Shown: piece after piece, positions 37,545-46,571 of the stretch
Layout of the letters: every line of letters starts with the position of its first letter
Position numbering within the stretch: the first letter of the stretch is position 1
Assembly (NCBI GenBank): GCA_037200685.1
Contig: JBBCIG010000011.1
Coordinates: 124,001 to 188,000, forward strand
DNA: 64,000 bases
DNA from: JAJKIP01 sp037200685
Lineage (GTDB): Bacteria; Bacteroidota; Bacteroidia; Chitinophagales; Chitinophagaceae
Direction of reading: 5' to 3'
Translations under genes and position numbers: made by a program
The notes under the pieces: generated by a model
Seen by the model: the letters and a program-made list of their open reading frames with translations, nothing else
Told to the model about the DNA's origin: nothing
Database searches by the model: none

Positions 37545-37612
37545 ATGAAAATGGAACGATGAAGAGTGCGACGCAACAGCCGATGCCATGAAAAACTACA
37601 GCCGGTAACAAA
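37545..37612. repeat. Palindromic intergenic repeat element, copy 3 (single arm)
   Basis: The sequence GGAACGATGAAGAGTGCGAC and the following GCAACAG matches the right-arm orientation of copies 5 and 6, ending in an ACAGCCGGTAAC tail like the GCAGCCGGGC of copy 5. It lies in the 156-bp gap between the CE12 and GH39-like genes. Confidence 0.6.
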
Positions 37613-37645
37613 AACAAAGCTCGTATCAAAAACAAAACTACTAAT

Positions 37646-39292
37646 ATGAAACAATTGCTTGTCCTATTACTTTTTTATTCTTCGGCTTTTTCCCAAAAAG
37701 CCGTTATTAACGTTGATTTTAAAAAAGAAGTAGGGGAAATGAAGCCTATCTGGGCATGGTTTGGTTATGATGAGCCGAACTATACTTATATGAAAGACGG
37801 TAAGAAATTATTGTCTGAAATAGCGGTGTTAAGCCCGGTACCTGTGTTTGTCCGGGCACATAATTTATTAACGACCGGTGATGGAACGCCTGCGCTGAAA
37901 TGGGGATCTACCAATGCGTATACAGAAGATGCTTCGGGTAAACCTATTTATAATTGGAAAATTGTTGATAGCATTTTTGATACGTATATACAACGTGGAA
38001 TGAAACCGTTGGCGCAAATTGGTTTTATGCCGGAAGCGCTTTCTTCCAAACCACAACCTTACCAGCATAAATGGAAACCCGGTGTTCCGTACAGGGAAAT
38101 TTATACCGGCTGGGCCTATCCACCGAATGATTATAATAAATGGAAAGAATTAATTTATCAATGGGGAAAGCATTGCGTGGAGCGGTATGGAAAAAAGGAA
38201 GTGGAAAGCTGGTGGTGGGAAGTTTGGAATGAACCGAATATCGCTTACTGGCAGGGCACGGTGCAGGAGTATTGTAAAATGTATGACTATGCGGCGGATG
38301 GTTTGCGAAAAGCATTGCCGACGGCGAGGATCGGCGGATGTGATGCGACGGGTGGTGGCGCGGTTTTTATCAGGGCATTTCTTAAACATTGTATCTCCGA
38401 TACCAACTATGCAACAGGCCAAATTGGTTCGCCCTTGGATATGGTATTGTTTCATGCAAAAGGACAGCCCCGTGTAGTGAATGGAACCGTAGTGATGAAT
38501 GTGGGTACGCAAATGCGGAATATAAGAGATGCTATGCAGGTGGTGAATGAATTTCCTACGTTGAAAAATATTCCGTTGGTGATTGGCGAATCCGATCCGG
38601 AAGGTTGCGCCGCCTGCGGCATGAACACTAATCCTGAAAATGCTTATCGTAATGGCACGATGTATTCAAGCTATACAGCCGCATCATTTGCCCGAAAATA
38701 TTTATTGGCCGATGAACATAAAGTAAATCTTACGGGCGCCGTTTCATGGTCATTTGAATTTGAAGATCAACCGTGGTTTGCGGGTTTTCGTGACCTTGCG
38801 ACCAATGGTGTTGACAAACCGGTATTGAATGTGTTCCGCATGTTTGGTATGATGAAAGGAAAACGTGTGGCGGTAAGTGGCGACCGTATGTATGACCTGA
38901 AAACATTTGTTGATTCCAGCGTACGCAAACAAACCGATATCGGCGCTATCGCCGCGAAAGATAAAAAGTCAGCGACGATCATGGTTTGGAATTATCATGA
39001 TGAAGATAAGCAGGCAACTGCGGAAGAAATTACGCTAAATGTAACCGGGTTGACTAACGGAACTGTTACAGTTACTGAATACCGCATCGATAATGAACAC
39101 AGTAACTCTTATGAAGTATGGAAGAAAATGGGCTCGCCGCAAAATCCTACCGCGGAGCAGATAGTAGCATTGGAAAAAGCGGGACAATTACAAATGATGA
39201 ATAAGCCGTCTCAATTAAAAGCAAAGGATAAGTTAGAAATTGGAATTCAATTACCAAGGCAAGGGGTTTCGTTAGTAAAATTAAGCTGGTAG
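37646..39292 (+). CDS. Secreted GH39-like glycoside hydrolase
   Basis: A 548-residue protein with a signal peptide (MKQLLVLLLFYSSAFS). The body is a clan GH-A TIM barrel: the acid/base lies in WWWEVWNEPNIAYW (Glu196) and the probable nucleophile in IPLVIGESDPEGC (Glu315), with SWWWEVWNEPN closely resembling beta-xylosidase and alpha-iduronidase members of GH39. A C-terminal beta domain follows (ATIMVWNYHDEDKQ). GH39 enzymes with other specificities exist in pectin and plant glycan loci, so the target could be a side-chain xylose or another sugar. The family is fairly clear, the substrate open. Confidence 0.78.
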   Translation: MKQLLVLLLFYSSAFSQKAVINVDFKKEVGEMKPIWAWFGYDEPNYTYMKDGKKLLSEIAVLSPVPVFVRAHNLLTTGDGTPALKWGSTNAYTEDASGKPIYNWKIVDSIFDTYIQRGMKPLAQIGFMPEALSSKPQPYQHKWKPGVPYREIYTGWAYPPNDYNKWKELIYQWGKHCVERYGKKEVESWWWEVWNEPNIAYWQGTVQEYCKMYDYAADGLRKALPTARIGGCDATGGGAVFIRAFLKHCISDTNYATGQIGSPLDMVLFHAKGQPRVVNGTVVMNVGTQMRNIRDAMQVVNEFPTLKNIPLVIGESDPEGCAACGMNTNPENAYRNGTMYSSYTAASFARKYLLADEHKVNLTGAVSWSFEFEDQPWFAGFRDLATNGVDKPVLNVFRMFGMMKGKRVAVSGDRMYDLKTFVDSSVRKQTDIGAIAAKDKKSATIMVWNYHDEDKQATAEEITLNVTGLTNGTVTVTEYRIDNEHSNSYEVWKKMGSPQNPTAEQIVALEKAGQLQMMNKPSQLKAKDKLEIGIQLPRQGVSLVKLSW

Positions 39293-39387
39293 CAGAAGGA
39301 TTGTACATGCACATGTGCGAATGATTTTTTTGTACCGGGCTGCGGTGCTATGCATCCTGCGGACGATCATTCCCGCATGTGCGGGAT

Positions 39388-39435
39388 TGCGACGCTCCGT
39401 TCATCGTTCTGTTCGCCATTGAGCATTGTCGAAGT
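39388..39435. repeat. Palindromic intergenic repeat element, copy 4 (single arm)
   Basis: TTGCGACGCTCCGTTCATCG and the following TTCTGTTCGCCATTGAGCATT match the left-arm orientation of copies 1 and 2. Just before it a small hairpin CCCGCATGTGCGGG is present (39372-39385). The copy lies in the 190-bp gap before the GH106 gene. Confidence 0.6.
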
Positions 39436-39481
39436 GTCAGCATTTTTAAGAAGATTACCATTTGACAATAAAATATAAAGA

Positions 39482-42277
39482 TTGAAAAAACTACTGATTG
39501 CAGGTATTACTTTTTTTAGTGTATCATTTATTCATGCGCAATTAAACTGGCCTCCCGTTACACAAACCACCAAACCATGGACAAGGTGGTGGTGGGAGGG
39601 AAGCGCAGTAAATAAAAAAGATTTGACATGGAACCTGGAGCAATACCAGAAAGCAGGATTAGGTGGCGTAGAGGTAACGCCTATTTATGGAGTAGAAGGG
39701 TATGAAAAGCAGTTCATTGATTTCTTATCACCGCAATGGATGCAGATGCTGCAGCATACATTGAATGAATCCAAAAGATTAAAACTGGGAGTTGATTTAG
39801 CGAATGCGACAGGCTGGCCATTCGGTGGGCCATGGGTCACTGATAAAGATGCGGGTAAAACGATTTATTATAAAACATATTCGTTGAACGGTGGTGAGCA
39901 ATTAAAAGATACAATAGAATACAACAGTGAAGCGCTGGTGCGAACGGCAAATAACAAGCCCGCCGCTATTGATACGATATTAAAACCTGTATATATAAAT
40001 AAGAATTTGCAGGCGCTGGCCCTCGATCAAATCCAGTACCCCGGTAAATTACCATTGAAAGCATTGATCGGGTATGCGGATGGTATAACAACCGTTGATC
40101 TTACATCATCAGTTGATGCGAATGGAAAACTGAACTGGACAGCTCCGTCAGTAAAAGGTAAATGGACACTCTATGCTTTGTTCGAAGGCCTGCATGGAAA
40201 AATGGTGGAAAGGGCCGCTCCCGGCGGCGAAGGTTATGCGATTGATCATTTTTCCGCTGCCGCCGCTAAAAATTATTTTAAAAAATTTGACCAGGCGTTT
40301 AAAGGATATGATCTTTCTTACCTGCGGGGCTTCTTTAATGATTCCTATGAAGTAGATGATGCAAGGGGACAAGGAAACTGGACATCAAATTTATTCGCTG
40401 AATTTAAAAAACGAAAAGGTTATTTACTACAGGACCAGTTGCCCGCATTGTTTGGAAAAGATAATGCGGAAAAGAATAGCCGTGTGATTTATGATTACCG
40501 TTCCGTAATTGATGAGTTGATACTGGAAAATTTTACTAAAGAATGGAAAAAATGGGGAACATCAAAAGGAAAGATAGTACGTAATCAATCGCATGGATCT
40601 CCTGCGAATACCTTAGATCTGTATAGTGTAGTTGACATTCCTGAAACAGAAGGTACGGATATACTTCGTTTCAAGTTTGCGACATCTGCGGCGAACGTAA
40701 CCGGTAAAAAATTAGTTTCTTCCGAATCCGCCACCTGGCTGAACGAACATTTTCTTTCTTCATGGGGTGATGTAAAAAAAGCGATTGATCTTTATTTTCT
40801 CGGTGGGGTGAATCACATTTTCTATCACGGTACGGCCTATTCACCAAAAGATGCGCCATGGCCCGGCTGGCTATTTTATGCGGCGGTTCATTTTCAACCG
40901 ACCAACCCGCAATGGAAAGATTTTCATGCATTGAATGAATACATTACGAGGGTGCAATCTTTTTTACAGCAGGGTAAGCCGGACAATGATGTATTATTAT
41001 ATTACCCGCTTGCCGACCGGTATTCGGAGCCGGGTACGGCTTTATTACAGCATTTCGATGGTATGGAAAGGAATTTTGAGAATACGGATTTTGAACATGT
41101 ATCAAAATGGATGCTGGAGAATGGTTATAGCTTTGATTTTTTTTCCGACAGGCAATTGCAGCAGTTTACTTTTTCGAATAATAATATTATCTCCGCGGGA
41201 AATACATATAAAACCATCTTGTTGCCTGCTAATAAATTAATCCCTGAAAAGAGCATGGAAAAGTTGCTTGTATTAGCAAAACAAGGAGCAAAGGTTTTAT
41301 TTTATAAAAATTTACCATCTTCAGTTCCCGGTATGACGAATTTGGAAGTAAGAGAAGAGAAATTAAAAACTTTATTGAACCAGGCGGTTGCGGGCAAAGA
41401 ATTTTTTTTTAAAGGTGATGATCTCGAAGCGCTATTAATGAAAGCTCGTATAAGAAAAGAATCAATGGTAGAGCAGGGATTACAATTCACCCGGAGGAAA
41501 AATAATGACGGCCTTACTTATTTTATTACAAATAATACAGGCAAAGTTTTTGATGGATGGGTGGCATTACAGATGCGTGCGACAAGTGCCGCATTATTCA
41601 ATCCTGCAACGGGTGAAAAAGGAATTGCACAATTGAAAAAGAAAGTAAGACCTGAACCATTTGAAGTGTATATAGAACTGCAGCCGTTTGAATCTCTCAT
41701 CGTCCGCACTTACAACTCTAATAAGACAGGAGAAAATTTCCCGTATAAAAATATCGCTGGCTTATCTGTACCAATAGCGGGGGAATGGGCAATTGAATTT
41801 TTAGATGGAGGTCCCGTACTTCCTACAAAAATTACAACCAGTAAATTGGATTCATGGACAGCATTGAAAGGAGATGATGTAAAAAATTTTTCAGGTACTG
41901 CGAAATACTCCATCACCTTTAACAAACCGGCAGGCAATGCGTCCGGCTACATATTAAATTTAGGAAAAGTAAACGAAACAGCGGAAGTGATATTGAATGG
42001 GAAAAAGATAGCTACATTGATCGGGCCGACTTTTCAATTTGTAATAGCTGCATCCGCATTTCAACAAACAAATAGACTTGAAATTATTGTCGCCAACCTG
42101 ATGGCCAACCGTATCATTTATATGGATAAAAATAAAATTCCCTGGAAAATATTTTATAATACCAATATGCCGGCGAGAAGAAAGGAGAATGCGAAGAATG
42201 GAATATTTGATGCATCAGCATGGGAGCCTTTGCCTTCGGGGTTGTCAGGGCCGGTAACATTAACGCCGGTTCAATAA
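39482..42277 (+). CDS. Secreted GH106-like alpha-L-rhamnosidase
   Basis: A 931-residue protein that appears to start with TTG at 39482, since this gives a good signal peptide (MKKLLIAGITFFSVSFIHAQ) and no in-frame ATG precedes it. The N-terminal pattern WTRWWWEGSAVNKKDLTWNL and GGVEVTPIYGVEGYE, the YLRGFFNDSYEVDD block and the SESATWLNEHF and GVNHIFYHGTAYSP blocks are typical of GH106. The C-terminal part (AKYSITFNKPAG, NLGKVNETAEVILNG) is the galactose-binding-like beta-sandwich usual in this family. GH106 members release L-rhamnose from rhamnogalacturonan backbones or side chains, which fits the rhamnose operon upstream. Confidence 0.87.
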   Translation: MKKLLIAGITFFSVSFIHAQLNWPPVTQTTKPWTRWWWEGSAVNKKDLTWNLEQYQKAGLGGVEVTPIYGVEGYEKQFIDFLSPQWMQMLQHTLNESKRLKLGVDLANATGWPFGGPWVTDKDAGKTIYYKTYSLNGGEQLKDTIEYNSEALVRTANNKPAAIDTILKPVYINKNLQALALDQIQYPGKLPLKALIGYADGITTVDLTSSVDANGKLNWTAPSVKGKWTLYALFEGLHGKMVERAAPGGEGYAIDHFSAAAAKNYFKKFDQAFKGYDLSYLRGFFNDSYEVDDARGQGNWTSNLFAEFKKRKGYLLQDQLPALFGKDNAEKNSRVIYDYRSVIDELILENFTKEWKKWGTSKGKIVRNQSHGSPANTLDLYSVVDIPETEGTDILRFKFATSAANVTGKKLVSSESATWLNEHFLSSWGDVKKAIDLYFLGGVNHIFYHGTAYSPKDAPWPGWLFYAAVHFQPTNPQWKDFHALNEYITRVQSFLQQGKPDNDVLLYYPLADRYSEPGTALLQHFDGMERNFENTDFEHVSKWMLENGYSFDFFSDRQLQQFTFSNNNIISAGNTYKTILLPANKLIPEKSMEKLLVLAKQGAKVLFYKNLPSSVPGMTNLEVREEKLKTLLNQAVAGKEFFFKGDDLEALLMKARIRKESMVEQGLQFTRRKNNDGLTYFITNNTGKVFDGWVALQMRATSAALFNPATGEKGIAQLKKKVRPEPFEVYIELQPFESLIVRTYNSNKTGENFPYKNIAGLSVPIAGEWAIEFLDGGPVLPTKITTSKLDSWTALKGDDVKNFSGTAKYSITFNKPAGNASGYILNLGKVNETAEVILNGKKIATLIGPTFQFVIAASAFQQTNRLEIIVANLMANRIIYMDKNKIPWKIFYNTNMPARRKENAKNGIFDASAWEPLPSGLSGPVTLTPVQ

Positions 42278-42401
42278 AATGAAAAAATTATAAATGGTAT
42301 AAAAAAACGAACATTGTATTTCTGTTTTGGTCTCCCCAAGCCAAAGGATTAGGAACAAAATTTTACCATGCCCCAGTGAACGATTTGTTTTAATGATGCC
42401 A

Positions 42402-44531
42402 ATGAAAAGAATTCTTGCTATATTTTTTTGTTTTTACTCATTTGCCTTGCTGGCGCAACCTATCAATCGTGAACAAGTTGTTCGGAGGCATACGGTTCAT
42501 GTTACAACGATCGATTCATTATCATCGCTGACTGTCGGCAACGGGCAATTTGCTTTCACCGTTGATGCCACAGGCATGCAAAGTTTCCCCGAGTATTATG
42601 CAAAAGGAATTCCGCTGGGAACACAATCTGAATGGGGCTGGCATAGTTTCCCGAATACAAATAATTTCCGCTTTGAAGAAACATTGAAAGAATATGAACT
42701 GGAAGGAAGAAAAATACTTTACCCCGTTCAAATAAGAGAGCCCGAAAGAAACAAACAAGCTGTTGAATATTTCCGGGTCAATCCCCATCGCCTGCAATTA
42801 GGAAATATTGGTTTAGAAATAAAAAAGCGGGATGGTTCATTGGCCGGGATAAATGACGTAAAAAATATTGACCAGCAACTGGACATGTGGACGGGTATCA
42901 TTACAAGTTCGTTTACTGTTGAAGATATTCCTGTAAAAGTAATGACAGCCTGCGATCCTTATTCTGATAAAGTAGTATTTAAAATAGAATCGTCCTTGTT
43001 GAATGAGAAAAGGATCAGTGTTCGAGTCCGTTTCCCTTATCCCAATGGACAATTTAAAGATGAAGGAATTACATGGAATAGTAACCAGTCACATTCTTCA
43101 ATAGCAAGTAAAGGATATAACAGCGCTTTTATAAAAAGAAAGCTTGATACAAGCAATTACGACGTCAATCTTTTCTGGTCGGGCACATCTTTGTTTGAAG
43201 AAAAAGACAAACATTATTTTTTAGTAACGCCCCAGTCTGTAAAAAATAATAGTTATGAACTCACCTGCCAGTTTACGAAGAGGTTTGAGAAGGCTGTAAC
43301 AACTGGATTTAAAGAAATAAGTTCCAATAGTATAAAAGAATGGAAACGCTTCTGGCAAAGCGGTGGCGCTATTGATTTCAATGGCAGCACGAACCCGAAA
43401 GCATTTGAACTGGAACGACGTATTATTCTTTCACAATATTTAATTAAGGTGCAGGAAGCATCGGGTTTTCCCCCACAGGAAACAGGGTTGACATATAACA
43501 GTTGGTATGGGCGACCGCATCTGGAAATGCATTGGTGGCATGCTGTTCACTACGCATTATGGGGAAGAACGGAGTTGTTACAAAAAAGTATGGATTGGTA
43601 TTTCAGCGTTGCGAAAGAAGCGAAAAAAATTGCGAAGCGTCAGGGTTTTGATGGGTTACGCTGGCAAAAGATGACAGACCCGCAAGGTGGCGAAGCGCCA
43701 TCATCAGTTGGTTCTTTTCTTATCTGGCAGCAACCGCATTTTATTTACATGGCGGAATTACTCTATCGTGATAGAAAAGATAAAAGCATATTAAATAAAT
43801 ACAAAGACCTCGTATTTGCGACAGCGGATTTCATGGCATCGTTTCCTTCTTATAATGCCGCGACAAAAAAATATAATTTAGGAAAAGGATTAATTCCCGC
43901 CCAGGAATGTTTTGATGCGGTCACTACATTTAATCCAACATACGAATTAGCATACTGGCATTGGGCATTGAATATTGCACAGCAATGGCGCATACGATCA
44001 GGAATGCCTAGAAATAAAAAATGGGATACTATTATTAATAAACTTGCACCTTTACCAGAGAAGAATGGTGTGTACCTCGCTACCGAAAGTACTCCCGATT
44101 GTTATACTCCCGGCTCAAGATACCTGACGGATCACCCGGCAGTTCTCGCCGCCTACGCATCTATTCCTGCTGCTGATGGATTGGATACAATTGTCATGAA
44201 AAAAACATTTGATTTGGTCTGGGATGTTTGGCAATGGAAAGAAACATGGGGCTGGGATTTTCCATTAACTGCAATGACGGCGACGAGATTGAATAAACCC
44301 GGAAAAGCGATTGATGCTTTATTCATGCCGGTGCAAACGAATACCTATTTATTAAATGGACATAATTACCAGGATGGACGCTTAACCATTTACCTGCCGG
44401 GCAACGGCGGCCTGCTCAGCGCCGTAGCGATGATGTGCGCAGGCTATGATCATTCAACAATAAATCAACCCGGCATTCCTAAAGACGGAACCTGGAAAGT
44501 AAAATGGGAAGGATTGAAAAAAATATTTTAA
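42402..44531 (+). CDS. Secreted glycosidase-like protein of unassigned family
   Basis: The ATG at 42402 (or 42393) begins a signal peptide (MKRILAIFFCFYSFALLA); the open frame extends further upstream without protein-like character. About 710 residues. The N-terminal 270 residues look like a beta-supersandwich (SLTVGNGQFAFTVDATGMQSF, VRVRFPYPNGQF), and the rest like an (alpha/alpha)6 barrel (TYNSWYGRPHLEMHWWHAVH, DGLRWQKMTDPQGGEAPSS, YWHWALNIAQQWRIRSG, WDVWQWKETWGWDFPLTA). This two-part plan resembles GH65, GH95 and similar inverting families, but I cannot place it in one. Its place between the rhamnosidase and the isomerase-like gene suggests action on the same glycan. Confidence 0.6.
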   Translation: MKRILAIFFCFYSFALLAQPINREQVVRRHTVHVTTIDSLSSLTVGNGQFAFTVDATGMQSFPEYYAKGIPLGTQSEWGWHSFPNTNNFRFEETLKEYELEGRKILYPVQIREPERNKQAVEYFRVNPHRLQLGNIGLEIKKRDGSLAGINDVKNIDQQLDMWTGIITSSFTVEDIPVKVMTACDPYSDKVVFKIESSLLNEKRISVRVRFPYPNGQFKDEGITWNSNQSHSSIASKGYNSAFIKRKLDTSNYDVNLFWSGTSLFEEKDKHYFLVTPQSVKNNSYELTCQFTKRFEKAVTTGFKEISSNSIKEWKRFWQSGGAIDFNGSTNPKAFELERRIILSQYLIKVQEASGFPPQETGLTYNSWYGRPHLEMHWWHAVHYALWGRTELLQKSMDWYFSVAKEAKKIAKRQGFDGLRWQKMTDPQGGEAPSSVGSFLIWQQPHFIYMAELLYRDRKDKSILNKYKDLVFATADFMASFPSYNAATKKYNLGKGLIPAQECFDAVTTFNPTYELAYWHWALNIAQQWRIRSGMPRNKKWDTIINKLAPLPEKNGVYLATESTPDCYTPGSRYLTDHPAVLAAYASIPAADGLDTIVMKKTFDLVWDVWQWKETWGWDFPLTAMTATRLNKPGKAIDALFMPVQTNTYLLNGHNYQDGRLTIYLPGNGGLLSAVAMMCAGYDHSTINQPGIPKDGTWKVKWEGLKKIF

Positions 44532-44545
44532 GCTAAATAGTCGCT

Positions 44546-45980
44546 ATGAATAATGAAAAACACAAATTAAAAATTGGCTTATTCGGCATCGGTCTCGAAA
44601 CGTATTGGTCGCAATTCAAAGGTTTAAAACAACGCCTGGAAGGCTATCAAAGTGAAATTGCAAATAAGATAGCAGGAAATAATGTACAGGTTGTAAACGC
44701 CGGCCTTGTTGATACCATTGATAAAGCAAGGGACACTGCTGATCTTTTTAAAAAAGAAGACGTGTCTGTTATCTTCCTGTATGTATCAACATATGCGTTA
44801 TCCGCTACGGTATTACCTGTTGTGCAAAAAAACAAAACTGCCTGTTGTTATTTTAAATATTCAACCTTTTTCTTCCATCGATTATGAATGGTTTAATAAT
44901 CTCGGCGACCGTGGATTGATGACAGGCGAATGGCTCGCCAATTGCCAGGCATGCGCCGTTCCGGAAATTGCGAATGTCTTCAATCGTTCGGGAATAAAAT
45001 TTCACCAGGTAACGGGACATTTACAGGATGAAGAAACATGGAAAGAAATAAATGAATGGGTACAGGCCGCTGCTGTTACGGTTGCCTTGTCGCAAAACAG
45101 GGTAGGGTTGCTCGGGCATTATTATAATGGTATGCTGGATATTTATTCCGATATCACCTTGCAATCGTCCACTTTCGGTTGTTATTACCAGCATATCGAA
45201 ATGTGCGACCTCGCTGCTTTTCATAAAACAGTTACGGAAAAAGAAATCGCAATAAAGACAGAAGAAATCTATCGGGAATTTAATGTGTTGGATGAATGTC
45301 CGAAAGAAGAAATCCAACGTGCGGCACGCACAGCGGTAGCGCTGGATAAAATGGTGGATCATTTCCGTCTCGGTTCCTTCTGTTATTATTATGAAGGGAA
45401 TAATGGCAACGAATATGAAAATCTCATTTCATCGGTTATCGCTGGCAATTCTATTTTAACAGCGAAGCATATACCGGTTGCGGGAGAATACGAAGTAAAA
45501 AATGTGCAGGCCATGAAGATCATGGATCTTTTTGATGCCGGGGGATCATTCACGGAATTTTATGGAATGGATTTTAAGGATGACATTATATTGATGGGTC
45601 ACGATGGACCGGGTCATCTCGCCATCGCGGATGAAAAACCATTATTAAAACCGCTGGGCGTGTATCATGGTAAACCCGGCAAAGGGTTATCGGTTGAGAT
45701 GAAAGTAAAAAATGGCCCCGTCACTTTATTATCGGTTATTGAAAGCAACGATGGAAAATTAAAATTGCTCGTTGCCGAAGCGCAATCGGTCAAAGGCCCG
45801 ATTTTCCAGATAGGCAACACCAACAGCCGTTATAAATTTTCTTTATCAATAAAAGAATTCATGAATGAATGGTGCAAACATGGCCCGGCGCATCATTGTG
45901 CGATTGGCGTTGGTCATATTGCAACGAAGCTGGAAAAATTAAGTTTGTTGCTCGGGATAGAAATGATCAAAGTTTGCTGA
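44546..45980 (+). pseudogene. L-fucose/L-arabinose isomerase-like protein, split by one frameshift
   Basis: Two overlapping frames form one protein of about 477 residues. The first begins MNNEKHKLKIGLFGIGLETY with a Rossmann-like domain; the second continues KLPVVILNIQPFSSIDYEWF and carries a GLLGHYYNGMLDIYSD segment and the second half, ending near 45980 (EKLSLLLGIEMIKVC). The join is at the A runs 44826-44832 and 44834-44837, where one A too many shifts the frame by plus one. The fold matches the FucI/AraA-type isomerase superfamily. Being cytosolic (no signal peptide) it should handle a released monosaccharide, but which one is not clear, since rhamnose and arabinose have their own isomerases in the window. 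Confidence 0.75.
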
Positions 45981-46571
45981 TATAAAAATAAAGCCAAACA
46001 AATTTTTATTTGCCCAACTGAATTGCTACTATCATCGCCTGTTGTGTCACTCACTTCATCGTTCGGTAATTCTATTCAGCAATTGTCGAAGACCCCGATT
46101 TTTGTCGGGGTGTCGTTCCCGATAACTATCTGGACTTCATCTTCCCGTTCGCTATTCAGCATTTTCGAAGTACAGTTTGTTATACTGGTCAATGATCCCG
46201 AAGGGATCAGATGTTTATAGAATCAGGTTCATTAACCGATGCGATCCCGAAGGGGTCGTATGTTCGTTGTTGCGTTTTTCTATAAACATGTAACTCCTTC
46301 GGAGTTGAGATCATACACTACAGGAGTGAGCCCTTCAACTTCGGTTCCCGATAGTAATCGGGGCGAACGCAATTGCTGGTACTTCGACATATGCTCAGTA
46401 GAGAACAGGAAGATGAAGAGTGCGACGCAAGGGACGATGATCTGTGTTACTGCAGCCGGGCCCATAAAACTTTGTTCCTGCAGCATGGTTTTTTATGAAA
46501 TAGGATTTTCAGGATACATCAGGATGCCGGCGCTATTGATATAGTGTACATTTCAGGATTAACTGATCGCT
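45981..46571. other. 590-bp gene-free region made of palindromic repeats
   Basis: The region between the isomerase-like gene and the GH28 gene holds no supported protein. It contains two inverted arms of the dispersed repeat at its ends and, between them, a row of small perfect hairpins: GATCCCGAAGGGATC (46194-46208), its near copy (46243-46257), AACTCC-TTC-GGAGTT (46292-46306) and CCCGAT-AGTA-ATCGGG (46347-46362). The short open frames here are by-products of these repeats. Confidence 0.7.
46012..46475. repeat. Palindromic intergenic repeat element, copy 5 (two distant arms with inner hairpins)
   Basis: The left arm (about 46012-46085: GCCCAACTGAATTGCTACTA, then TCATCGCCTGTTG) and the right arm (about 46398-46475: GAGAACAGGAAGATGAAGAG, TGCGACGCAAGGGACGATGA, GCAGCCGGGC) are inverted relative to each other. 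Part of the left arm is an exact 23-bp match, in reverse orientation, to copy 6 at 57.5 kb (core ACAGGCGATGATAGTAGCAA on the complement). Confidence 0.7.
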
